A stretch of 64,000 bases of DNA, from the NCBI GenBank assembly GCA_030549335.1, contig CM060196.1, positions 23,952,501 through 24,016,500 on the forward strand, written 5' to 3'. Under the pieces are notes generated by a model, which was given only the letters and a program-made list of their open reading frames with translations, was not told where the DNA came from and ran no database searches. This document shows positions 11,710 through 24,001 of the stretch, in pieces (position 1 is the first letter of the stretch; each line of letters starts with the position of its first letter). The stretch comes from Pontederia crassipes. Taxonomy: Eukaryota > Streptophyta > Magnoliopsida > Commelinales > Pontederiaceae. The position numbers and the translations under genes are program-made.

Positions 11710-13978
11710 AAAAAAATTTTACCCTTTAATTAATTAATTGGGATTCTTTTTTTTTCTCGTTGTTGTTCCTTAATTTTTAAAATTTAATACTCCCTGAATT
11801 ATTAACTTATATAAGTCAATTAAATTGATAATAACTTTCGTTTTCCCTACGTAGGTAATAAATTATTATCTATCATAATTGATAATAAAACCGACGATTA
11901 TTGATAACGGCTATAGGCTACCGTAGTTTAATGTTTTTGACATTTTTTTTATATATACTTTGAGTCAGATTCTTTATTGAATGAGAACCCAACGATTCGC
12001 TGACGGTCTGCCTTTCTTTTCAAGTTAACACAAAACTAAACCAAATTTAGGCAAAACTATATATGTAATTATATATATATATATCGAAATATTAAGGTGC
12101 ATAAAAAACTGATGATATGGAATATTCTATAACTAAATATGCATTATAATACTTCTCATAGTAGACACAAGGTTGTCAAAATCGAAGAGAATTATAAAAT
12201 CGTATTTATTAATGAAATAATATATTTTTGATAATTTTTTCGCATTAAAATTTTAAATTATATCTCACTAAAACATTTTTATCAATTTTTAAGCCAAATT
12301 ATATAAACAAATATTAAAAATAGTAAAATTATATTTAACTTCATATAATTTATTTTTGATTATCATAATTAATATTTAAATAATTATTTTAATCATATAA
12401 GATAGGATAGATCGTAAAATCGTAAGATCTTAATATTTAGATCGAAATTTTTACAACCTTAGTCACATGATGAAATGCATCTATGGTTATACTTGATAAT
12501 ATATATATACACTAAATAATTAATACTGAAAAAAGAGTAGAAGGAAAAAATATTCATAAATGAGCAATTGAAGAATATAATTTCATGAACATATTTATGA
12601 GTTTTAGCATCCTATCCACTTATTATATAATTTAAGAAATCTCATAAGCATACACAACTCAAATGCATAAAAGAAATAAGGGAGTCTCATATCAACATTT
12701 GTCCTCCATCATCATTTATTCTAGGTTAGGTTAGTACATGCAGCAATAAATTCCAAAAAGGAAAAAAAATTATTTCTCGTGAGCCATGAAACCTAATATG
12801 CAATAAGGCAGTGAAATTCACAGTATCATTTTGAAGTGTAATAATAGAATTATCATCAAAATGATCAATAATGACATTATTAGTCGTCATTAAACAGAAC
12901 CAGCATTAATTCTAAGAGTCCTAACTAAGAATGACATTGCCAATCAGAATATAATATGAGATCGTTATTTTATCATAAAGTTCATATCATCATTGTTCAT
13001 TCATCTTTTTATTTAAATGTCTTTCATCTTCTTGAAAAATGAGTATAGTGTCTTTCAGTTTTTCTCTCTGTGCAGAGTTCAACTCTTAGGAGCCTAAAGG
13101 TCCATTCTAGTCTATCTCGCTTAATTTTATAAATATGATCAATATGAATCAAAATTGCAAGTTAAATCACGTGATCTAAAAAACATGATTTGGAATGAAT
13201 TATTATGGTGTGAAAAAAAAATCTGGATTCATGACCCGTGAATTGGAGTTCACTATCGTGACCTAAATCGACCATGAAGAGAGTTTCACGATTCTCGATC
13301 TTGCTTATGAAACTCTTGGTGGTCGGGGTTTGATCACGGACCATGACAAATACTTTTCACCAAATATTTTCGAAAGCTGATTTTGACCGTCTTTTCAAAT
13401 AGACACCAACGCAATCTCTAAGGATTTGTTTGGTATAGGAACAAAACAAGAATACTCTTCTTCTTGCTTTTGTTATCAAACATTTATTTTTATGACATAT
13501 GAACCTCATATTGCCCCCCATTCAAAAACATCTTAATTCCTGTCGTGTTTCCATCCGAAGAACAAGTTGAGAAGATTCCGTTGACCCGTTGCCAGACAGC
13601 CTCTGAGTGACAAACATAGTAGTCAAAGACAGAATATGCGCAAAGAAGTTTACGACAGGGTCACAGAACAACAATCTTCGGTCTATTTGCTCATGGTAAA
13701 GCTCCAAGCTCTCTCTCTCTCTCTCAAAGTTTTAATATTAATAACAAATTTGAAAACAAATCCTTGGATTCCATTTGCGAGTATCCCCAAAAAAAATTTT
13801 GTTTGTAAAATCAAGGCAAAACATTTGCACTCATGAGAATGTGTTAGGATGTACAAACTATATTTTTTTTTTATCACAAAGCCCTACTGGCAACGCAAGC
13901 TCTGAATTTGGGACATGATGCATCCAGAACTTGCCTGTACAGAAAACTCATCCTATACCACGCTTTAAAAAAATAATA
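11710..13978. other. Intergenic, AT-rich, between two minus-strand genes
   Basis: Holds a small hAT MITE (12170-12459), listed separately. The part next to 13978 should contain the 3' untranslated region of the NT-C2 gene. No further coding content is recognised; short frames around 13522-13877 are chance frames in AT-rich DNA. Confidence 0.5.
12170..12459. mobile_element. Non-autonomous hAT-like MITE, 290 bp
   Basis: Ends are AGGTTGTCAAAATCG at the left and TTTTTACAACCT at the right, giving matching AGGTTGT inverted ends. Flanks TAGACACA (12162-12169) and TAGTCACA (12460-12467) match at 7 of 8 positions, as an aged 8-bp hAT target duplication would. The interior is AT-rich and non-coding. 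Confidence 0.65.
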
Positions 13979-16900
13979 TTAATTTTTCATAGAATTTTTA
14001 AGAGATCGTATTGTCATCACAAGCTGTTGTCTCTCACCTTCAACCTCTGCAAACTTCAGGCTTATCTTAGAGTACCTTTCCTGCATTTCCTTCAACTCGG
14101 TTTCCATTGCTTCATTTTGTCTCTTCAATGCAGCAATTTCATCTAGTACTTCATCTGCCATATCTTGCTCGATGGTACAACAACCAAAGTTCATCTTTTG
14201 TTCCTCTGATAGAGCTCCAAAATTGCTGTAGTGTCAATAATGATTAGGGACTTGAAGCATTCTTTAAGTTCGTTCATTTGTTAATACAACAAAAATGTTT
14301 GCAAAATATTGCAGTTCACCTTATTTTTGGTTCCTCAACAGTGTTGTTCATGTCTTCGATGACTCTTTTATCTCCATTAGTGGTCTGCTTCGGGCAATCA
14401 CCTTTGCTTTGAACTTCGTTTGTAGTGTACTTGGAGTTTCTAGAGGAATTTTTGTTGTCCTGCATCAACAGATTCCAAGTCATTAATTCATTTGATATAT
14501 GTCAAAAATGCATTTAACACAAGCATACTAGGAACATTTCGATGTTTTTATATCCATCCCGCTATAACACACTTGGAACATCAAATTGTATTTAATTTTG
14601 ATATTGTAGGCAATCTGAGTTAGCTAATTTCCCGGCCTACTTCCAAGATGCATTTGATTAAATGTTCTCACCTGATCCGATAGCCCATATTTCTGTTGAC
14701 CAGTGCCGAAGCCATAACATAAACCGTAAATCATATTATTGTGTACTTTGCTACAGAAGAAAATCAGATGATGCCTCCAACCCCCTTTGATAGATAGGTA
14801 AGAATCCTCTCATAATACCAAAAATGCACATTTTGCAATATATTTTTTAGTTTAGATATTTAGACTTCAGAAAAAAAAGTATACAGTTTGACTTATATCT
14901 TGCGAAACTGCTGTATGTAAGTTGTTCCAATAATTATTCTGCCTTCCCTCTCAAACTGGAACATACAATAGTCAATCAAGTACCTTATCAAATATGGAAT
15001 ACACAAATAAGGTAGCCTTTTCAATGCTGACATATTAGGTAATTGAACTGATTAATCATAACTCCGCCTATGTTTTATAGCCGGTCCCAAGCCCGGATAA
15101 AGGAGGAGGGTTGTGTTAGGCCTCGACAGCCAGCGTAAAACCCTATCGAATCTCATGAACATGTGGGATAAGACTTTGTTGTTGTTGTAATTATAAATTT
15201 CCAAGAATGACCTTAAACCTGTATGAATAAAGTTTGGAGCTGGCAAGGGGCAACGGCTTACCTTAGAGAGATTGACTCCTATTTTATAGCTCAGATCATT
15301 GATTTCTACGTCAGTGAGTTTTGCTTGTGCCTGAAAAACATGCATAATATTAAATTATAAGATAAAAAGTCATATTTGAAAATTTTGATAGAAGTAACGA
15401 ATTGTTTGTCGTTCATCTGGGAACAAAAATGTGTATTAACTAATTTGTGTGATTTTCTAGTTACTGGACATGTGTGTGTGTGTATTATTTAAGTGGAGAT
15501 TTCATTGCAGACTGAGAATAGCTGGCATTGCATGTGAGATTACTCTATGCTTTCAATAGAAATGCAAAAGCATATCTACTCATGTTATTTTTTTCTCTTA
15601 CCTCTGTTATTGTAGTTCCACGGTCTTCCATTTTTTCCTCTTTATTGTGGATCATATTTTCAGCAAAAGGTCTATCTATCTCTTCCTCCAACTCATCTGA
15701 CATGGAATCTTTCAGCTCCCTGTAATGCAGCCTTAGATTTGTTAGCTCAGAGCTCAGTATTCTGATCCTGGCATCCTTGATATTCGTTTCATCTCTGAGA
15801 TCATATATTTCTTTCATTGATTTGGTTACTTCCCCCCTCAATTGTAGTAATTCTTCCTTAAGCATTTGATTTTCTGAACTTTTGTCTTCGTTCATTGCCT
15901 GACTTGGTTTATTTGATGCCTTTAGTTCTTCCATCTCAGTCAATCTTTTTTCTTTCTCTTCAACTTGTTCCAAGAGGGATTTCTCTACTTTTAGTTTTTC
16001 CATCTCAGTTTTGAGTATCTCCATCTCTTCAAAGAAGGCCTTCAACTTTGCTTTCTCAGTCTGCTTACACTTTTCAAGCTCTTCGTTCCTCTCTTTGAGT
16101 TGTAGAACTAGTCTGTCTGTTTCTTGGGATTTGAAATCTGCCAGGGCTAGTAGCTGTTGAAATTTCATGTGGTATTGTCCTTGAATTAATGTCTGGTTTT
16201 TGTTAGTTTTCTCCAATTGTTCATCCAGATAGCTTTTCTCGGAACGCAGCTTACTAGTTTCCTTTAGTGCTTGCCTGACTAACTTTTCATTCCCAAGAAA
16301 TGCATATGAAATTTGTGCAGCAAGACTTTTAATTTCAGCTTGAAGATGCTCAGCAGTAGTAGCATTGTGCCATTTTGTTTTCCTCAATTCCTCCTCTGCC
16401 TTTATGGCCCTTTTTTCTTGCTCAACTTTTTCAATAATGATGGTTGCTAGGTCTTCTTCAAAAGCTTCAGTCTGTTGCTGAAGTTCTTTCTCTAAGTTTT
16501 CAACATGGGCTTCGAGGTCGGTGATAATTGCTAGATGTGCTGAACACTCATATTGCATCCTGAGTTGTTCGCGCAATTGTGTCTGCTCCAACTTGGAAGA
16601 GATGTCATGGTTTTCCTGTTTCAGAATCTCATAGTCCAGAGCAAGTTGTTCCATTTGCATTTCCATCTCTTCTCTTTCTTTTCTGTAAAGTTCTACCTCA
16701 TTATTAAGGTCAACAATATCTGTATGCTGTGAATGCGCCCCCTTCATATTGTCATGCTCCATCACCAGTAGATCTAAAGCATGCTGTTCTTCGGCATCAT
16801 TCTCTAAGCTTGTATCAAGTGATTGTTTTTGAAATTCAGACGTTCGAAAGTATTGGAGCTTATTTCCAGGTTCCTTCCCTTGGGGTCCATCAATTTCTGC

Positions 16901-19217
16901 ATCTACTTTGTTGCATTTGATGCAGAGGGTCTCCTTGTTCCTCTGCTCTAAAAGTTCATCAAGATCTCTTACAGCAAGTATCAATTCAGCATTAGCCTCC
17001 TGTGTCTTCTGCAATTGCAATCGAAGATTTGAATTCAAATTTTTCTCATGATCTAATTCTTGCTTGATTTCTTCGAGCGCGGATAAAGAGTCCTCAGTGA
17101 GCTGTGAACTAACCAGAGAAATTTTCTCTCTTCTTTGTGAGGCCTTAAGTTCCTCACATTCTCTTTTTAATGCATCTCTCTCTTCTTTGAGGTTGCTTAT
17201 CTCTCTGGAAAGTTCTTGTCCGCGTTTGTTTTCCTTAACTACTTGCTTCCGGAGTGTCTGCAACTCCAGATCTGAGATTTCCACTTTTCTTGTCAATAAA
17301 ACTACTACACTTCTTAGCTTCTCAAGAGGGTCATCTGAATATTGTGATCTTTCTCTTAACTCAGCCTCGCCTGAGCTGTTGATTGACCCATCTGAGCTTC
17401 CATCAGGAGCTGAAGTGCCTGACCAATCACCTGAGCTGGTCATCAACTTTTGAGGGGTCTTGGCATGAGAAAGGGGTGAGAGGATGGTAGTAGAGTCGAT
17501 CTGGTTATTATTCTGCTTCATGCCATTCTCTCTTGGGGTGTATATCCCTGAATTGGTGTCTGAACCTGATGCTGATATAGCATCAAAACTATGTGATTTC
17601 ATGAGGTTTCCATTAGAGTCAGCATAGAGCGGAATATCCCTGCTTGATGGGAACTTGACGCGTGCTGGCCTGTTTATAAGTGAACCATCCTGCAGAAAAA
17701 CACAGCCAAAAATCCAATCAGTTCAGGCATTCCAATTATCCTTGCCTCCTTGCATGTGGAGGATGCTCTAATTCCCCTGCAACAGCAGTACTTCTGAAGT
17801 TTTTCTCTTTTAGAATATTTTACTAATGTGCAGAAATTTGGAAATATGAAACTTCAGTAAGGTATAGCTACTGCTGAGTTTCACATATGAAATAATAACT
17901 TCAGGGTGCTCCATAATCATCTTTCTAAATGATCATTATTTAGCTAAGTATCTTTCTTAAAAAATCCTATCTTTATAAGTTCATGATGCAACAGCAGAGA
18001 CAAAAAATAGTTTTTGCCTTACTCTCACAGGATTAATGGTGTTTGTTCCATTAAGAACTTTGAGGCCTTCTTCATTATCACCCTTGATTAGCTGGCTCTG
18101 TAATGTTTTTCTTTGTTGTTTGGTTAACAATGTATCTCCATTTTCGCCAGCTTCTCTGAAATTCATAGCAATTGTCACAGGAATGACAAAATTTTATGGG
18201 ATTGTATGCTTGATATGGATATTTGCAACTATTGATTCTTTTTACCTTCCATCTCCATCTATCTGCATTCTCTGAATAGTGACCTGTCAAATGAAATAAA
18301 CAGAAGAAATAAGTCATATAGCCAAATATTTTTGGCTTATCGTTCAGATGATGGCATTCATATATCTTTTTCATGTAAATACTTGAAAATTGGGGAAGAG
18401 AAACATGTATTTTCCAGTAATGTAGCAGAAGATATTTAACTCTTTTTTGGGGGATCTTGTTAATTCTTTTTTGTTAGATTGAAATGAATGCTGATTAATC
18501 CCGAAAGTGGGACAACTCACATGCAAGGTGGTGGCTCCTGTATTTGATGCCTGAAGAGGGAGAGAGAGAGAGGACGCCTTAAATGCCTCAGCATAATCTG
18601 CCAGATTAACAGTGGCTTCTCCCAAAAATCCAGCTTTGACTGATCCCTGTCAAACCTTTTCCAAGTCAGGTTCATAACTGGAAGAAGCACACTACCTCTG
18701 GGGAAAGACTCGGAAAAAAAAAATGTCTAAAGGATCTCATTACAGTTGCGGAAACAGTAAAATGATAAACTTTCTCATTGATCTTTCCAGTCTTCAGATC
18801 GCGGACCAGCTTTACTGTTTCATACACTGGATTCACCCAATTGCAGGTTCCGTCGACTATTGCGACCTTTTCGGATCTTGCTGTTGCCTTTCCGGCATCG
18901 ACAGGAATCAAGCTCACGACCACCTCTGATCCTATGCTTGGTGCCTAATGAAATTCAAAATATGTCAGAGCCAGCGGAGACCATAGATGATTTCTTCCTC
19001 AATACATCCATCAATCATCAAGATTCAGGAACCATTCATTTAACCCAAAATCTCAGTTTGCATTTCCCGACGGTAGCACTAGATGGGCATGATCGACAAC
19101 AAGATACAGGAATCGAAGATAACTGACAGGCCGACATACCTGCGTCAGTTGAAACTGCAATTTGAACACAGCTTTGATCTTGTTCTTCTCACCCCTCCAT
19201 TTCCCCACCTTGAACAT
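13979..19217 (-). CDS. NT-C2 (EEIG1/EHBP1 N-terminal) domain coiled-coil protein
   Basis: Nine exons join in frame to 1039 aa: 19217-19140, 18944-18744, 18646-18521, 18283-18246, 18155-18023, 17689-15602, 15330-15262, 14459-14320, 14225-13979. All introns are GT-AG. The N-terminus MFKVGKWRGEKNKIKAVFKL and about the first 145 residues (with CNWVNPVYETVKLVRD and GFLGEATVNLADYAEA) form the plant NT-C2 domain, a C2-like module thought to bind membranes or partners. A Ser-rich linker (about residues 193-290) is followed by a very long Glu/Lys/Gln-rich coiled coil to near the end. The C-terminal exon (EIAALKRQNEAMETELKEMQ) is conserved in the family, often annotated as myosin heavy chain-like in plants. 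Similar Arabidopsis proteins are the AT1G63300/AT5G41140/AT5G52280 type. Cellular role is not established here; a scaffold or tether is likely. No lesions seen. Confidence 0.9.
15050..15192 (+). mobile_element. TTG-tailed retroposon fragment (plant RTE-LINE or TS-type SINE)
   Basis: Inside an intron of the NT-C2 gene and opposite in sense, the sequence AGCCGGTCCCAAGCCCGGAT is followed by GTGGGATAAGACTTTGTTGT and a short TTG repeat. Plant RTE LINEs and the SINEs that share their tail end in this way. It is short and 5'-truncated. I recognise the pattern but cannot assign a family by search. Confidence 0.45.
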
Positions 19218-20150
19218 CTTTAAAACCCCCTCCTCCTCCTCCTCCTCAACTCCTCATCATATCCAGAAAGCCCGAGCCATCCGATCGGCCGTCGGCATCG
19301 AATGCAGGACAGCAGGAGAAATCACCACATCCCCTCGCACGGACGACCCAGCAGCATTGGGAGGTAGAGCATACTGCTAGTGGGCATCAACCTCCCTATC
19401 ATTCCTTGCACACGTCACGCACACTGCAAGGTGGGGAGAGAGAAGAGGAAGAGGAAGAACCTATCTGACAGAGGAAGGAGGGAGAGGGAAGTATATTTGC
19501 AAGTGGGTGCTGCTGAACTCACCAAACACCACTGGGGGGAGGAGAGGAGGAATTTATTGATGGCTAGGAAGAGGAGGGGGATGTGGGAGGGAAGAAAACA
19601 AAGTGAGCAGATCTGAAAAAAGAGGGCCAAGTGAGCTCGTTGAACAGTGGCTCTTTGGTTGGAGACTGAGAGAGAGAGAGGTTTGAACTTTGAAATATAA
19701 TGGCAACGCTGAGAGAGAGAGAGAGAGAGAGAGAGAGTGAGAAGGTTCTGTGGAGTAAGATACGATGCTGGCAATAAGATACAAAAACTGGGACTTTGGA
19801 GCTGATGTGAACGTTGTTGGGATCTTTATGTTAATAATGATAGTAAGAGATGGCTTGGATTTTTTTGCCAGTGCATCTTGCTTGAAGATTTATTAATCGG
19901 AAGATTTAGATTACAGATAGATGTTGTGCAGTTGAGGATGACGATTGTGCCCACAGAGAGAGAGAGAGAGGGGGTGGTGGGTGGTGGCCTTTTGCTTCGA
20001 GTTCCCCTTCTTTCAGCAATTATCACCGTGGGGCTGGGGCCTGGCTGGAGGACTATTAGAAAGGGATCTCGCTCTTTTCTCCTTCCTAAATCTGGTGACA
20101 GCTGAACTTATCCATCCTTTTTGCTCTCTCTCTCTCACACACACACATTA
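19218..20150 (-). promoter_or_regulatory. 5' region of NT-C2 gene with CT/GA tracts
   Basis: The minus-strand leader and promoter region hold several CT tracts (GA on the plus strand), for example at 19708-19738 and 19957-19971. Pyrimidine-rich leaders are common in plant genes and GA tracts can bind BPC-type factors. Frames here are serine/leucine repeats caused by the tracts. Confidence 0.4.
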
Positions 20151-23100
20151 ACTTCCTCTTGTTTCTCTCTCCTCTCTAAATGCGGCATTTTCTTTACTTT
20201 TTTTTTTACCAAAAAAGTAAAGGCGTTAGCTTAATCTTCTTACACTTGTTTGCAAAGAAGCTCTCTAGGACTGCGTCAAGTGATTTAGGGGTCTAAAGCT
20301 AATTATAATATACATATATATATTTAATTTTATGAAATATTAGCCTACTAATAATTAAATATTTTTAGTTAATAAACAAAGGAATGTTTTTTTTACATGC
20401 GATTGTTTAAATTTTAATGAGAAAGAAAAAAGGTATCTACAGTTGTAATAGTATTTAGTCATCATAAATTGATTATTATTTATTTGTATAATTAATGAGA
20501 GATTGCAATGTAATCAATTTGGAATTAAAGGTAACCAATTATAATCAATGGGTTATTAATTATTAGTATTATAAATATTTATACAAGAATTATATCCATT
20601 AACTCTAAAAAAAGTTATGGAGCACTAAATTAATGGGGCCTCAAACCAAGGTTTCATTAGTCTGCAATAAAAAACCTTTTTTTTATTTTTTTTACAGTAA
20701 TCCTTAAATGTGCTCCATGTGTCCCTCAAAGTAGATTCGTGCATATATTTAAAAATTAGAACATACAAATGTATATGAATATGGATTTGATTATTAATAT
20801 AGAACATTTTTTTACTAATAAATGTCAAGATTTAAATCAAATTTAATAAGCGAACGATCCATGCGGCACAAGCGTGTTAATTTAGATTGCCACGTGTTTG
20901 AACCATTCAATTATGAAAACTCAATTCGAACCAATTCATCTACACACATCTTTTAAACTTGCATATAGCCATTTATATAGATAGATAGATAGACTGATTG
21001 ATATTTTAACCATTAAAGCACTTATCAAGCATTATGATTAAATTATAGATAAATTTATTTGACAAATGTAGCTTAATTATTGAAGTGGGAAAACAAATCC
21101 ACAATTGAACTCTAGCATATTTACATTTCACATATAAAGGAAATGGATACATATACATATACATACACAATAAAGGAAAAGCTCAAAGAGGTTAAGAAAT
21201 ATGTAACAAAAATTTATGTTCATATCTGTATCATATTTAGCAGTTCAAATTTGTACATGTTACCTGTAATTTAGTATGCTTTCAGTTAATTTTTTTCTTT
21301 TAATATTAGAAAGGAATTCTTTATAATTTGTGTCTTATTACATATGCATGCTGGACTTCCCCTGGAAGGGCCAGCTTTAATCCAACCTTGGAGCGATATG
21401 AGGGTTGTCTCATCTGATACTTGCTGGATCCCTAATCAGGTGTGATTTTGGTATTTTCGATGATGTTCTTTTCTCAACTTAATGATGCCACCAAGTACCA
21501 GATCTTTTTAAAGTTGGGTGCCCAGGACTTTCCTTGCTTTCAGAGCACCTCCTCTTCCACCCTCTATTTTTTTTCTTTTTTTTCACATGATCCTCTCTTG
21601 TAAATCTCCCATGAAATGTTATTTTAAAGAGGCTGCATTAACTGTTAATACATATATAATTGCCTCCATGTCCTTGGGTTATCCCACAGTTCATATAATA
21701 AAGAATAAAAAAAAAACAGATCCCCTTGCTTGTATCTACATGTTTTTTTTCTGCAGTCTACATCCCTCCTTGGATTTTGTAAATCTAAATAAAAGAAAAC
21801 TAAGAGCATCTGTTCAGATTTGCCAAATGGTTATAGCAAAAAAGAAATGCAGCACAGCAGCAATGAGTCAGTGACCTCAGTGTGATGAATGTGGGAGCAC
21901 TTTTGGCCACCTTCAATTCACTCCATTCATGCTCCTCCCCATGTTCATGTGTCTCTTTCCTCTCCCTGTTATTAGATAATGCATTTTATTTCTTTTACTG
22001 TGTGTGTTGGTCATGGACATGGTGGCTTGACAACAAATGTCACACATGACACCAGATATATACAAAGCTCATATGGACAACACCCCAGTGGCAGTACCAT
22101 TCTTGTTCACTTTTAACAGAAGTGGGCATGCTGTCTGTGTGTGTTTGTGCGCACCCTTCTGGAACATGGTCCCCTGTGGCTCCAGTTCTTGGTTAGAATT
22201 GTACCATCTTACTCCCATGGGACTGCAGGAGCTGCTAAGGCCAAGGGGGAGGAGGGAGAAAGAGAGAGGGAGTGGATTGTAGTTGTAGTGTTGTACCATG
22301 CTTTGGTCCCTCCCCTTTGGAGCATTTAAAAGTCCCCCTCATCAGGGTCAGTCAAAGAGGGTTTAGGGTGTTGTTTCCCTAATAATGCATGCCTTTGTCC
22401 CATTCTGTTTTGACTACAACCCTAGTCATTTAAATTGTAAATCAGACTATATTATAAATTCTCTGATGATTTTTTTCTCTCTCTTAGTTCAAAAAGTCTT
22501 ACCATCTTTATTATAAATTTACTTCTTTAGGTCCCCATCAGGTTTGAGACATGGGAAAGATTCCAGTGTGTAGCATACATTCATATATATATAGATGTAG
22601 TGTCGGTCCTGTAAGTCTGTAACACATTCAACCCAATATTAATATAGTCACGTCGATGTCACCATGTTTTATTTTATTAATTACGCACCTTTCCATATGT
22701 GTGCCCATCACAAAGAGAAAAAAAAAAAAGGGTTTCCACCTAAAGCTTGGTTTTCTTTTCCTGATTGCAAACACTGATAATTTATTGATTATTAAATCAT
22801 CAAATTAGTTAAGTTTTTTGTTGTTGTTGTTTGCGCTCATCTCCATGAAGCATCTATCCAATCCAATTATTTTACTTTGATCTCAAACTATTCACGGGAA
22901 TCAAAGCCGTCACTTCACTTGTGCTGCTGTCGCCGCAGGCAACAAGTAGAAAATGTTAGCAAGGATAACTAATTACATGGATTAAATTTTCTTAGTTCAC
23001 AGAATTGTAAATGCGGTCTCAGTTTTTGCGTACTAGAAGAGCACAATTATGAGCAGGATGCCAATGGATGTGCAGCATTTATGAGAGCCACATGGTATCT

Positions 23101-23271
23101 CTCTCTCTCTCACTCTCACTCTTTCTCTATCTCTATCTCTGATTTCTTTTACTCTTGCATGTTACTGTAGGAACAAAAGTTAATTTTCCACGCCTGATCT
23201 AACTGTATAATCAGTATGAATAATCATTGGCTTTCATAATTGAAGAAGGTGAACACATGTTGTGTTACTTG
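20151..23271. other. Intergenic, no gene recognised
   Basis: AT-rich sequence with scattered simple repeats. Frames at 21518-21874 and 22037-22329 lack any family motif, and no splice structure connects them to anything. A few GC-balanced islands (21340-21560, 21880-22330) look less random than the rest but I see no function in them. Confidence 0.45.
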
Positions 23272-23993
23272 CATGGTTGTTTGGACCGGACCGGCCGGTC
23301 CGACCGGTCCAACCGTCGACCGCCACTTGAGACGAGTTTGGTTCGATCTTAAAATCGGACTGACATTTGAACCGTTTTGAACCGGTCAAGACTGGTCAAA
23401 ACCGGATAAAACCGTTGAACCGCCGGTTTTAGGGTAACCGGTAAGTTTTGAACACATGACCTCTTAAACAACTTAATGTGTACATTCCACTATACTATGT
23501 TTATTCATTTGAATACTAAGTTATTTTATATTATACAATAGTTATCATCACTCATTTATCAAATTATTTTTTTAATAAGAAAATTTATAATATTTTTGAA
23601 TGTCAAATATTAAATATAAAAAAATTAGTTACCTAATTAAATTAAAAAATAGAAACTACAATAATCTTTCTAGTTTAAGTAAATATTAATAGTTGAATTT
23701 GAGAAATATGAATTTGTAAATTATAATTGAATACATTAAAATCACATAAAACTCATATCAATAGTTAAATATGTCACATTTGATTTCTTAACTTTAATTA
23801 AAATGATTTAACCATATGTACTTTGATATAGAAATATATTAATTATTGATAAGAATATATAAGTATTATAATTTATCTTTTTATATTATTTTATTAATAT
23901 TCGGTTCGACCGTCCGAGTTAACCGGTTCGACCGGTCTAACCTGACCCGGAGACCTATCCGGGTCGACGTTCGGTTCTGATCTTAGAACCTTG
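23272..23993. mobile_element. Non-autonomous hAT-like element, 722 bp
   Basis: Flanked by a perfect 8-bp direct repeat GTTACTTG (23264-23271 and 23994-24001). Ends are CATGGTTGTTTGGACC and, as reverse complement of the right end, CAAGGTTCTAAGATCAG. Both ends have GC-rich subterminal zones (23285-23440 and 23900-23970) packed with CCGGTCCGACC/GGTCGAACC motifs, flanking an AT-rich non-coding middle. The layout fits a hAT deletion derivative. A ninth matching base (C) on the flank means a 9-bp duplication is also possible. Confidence 0.65.
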
Positions 23994-24001
23994 GTTACTT
24001 G

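Noticed and set aside
21518-21874. Plus-strand frame of 118 aa
   Set aside because: AT-rich random composition, no motif and no splice-supported extension.
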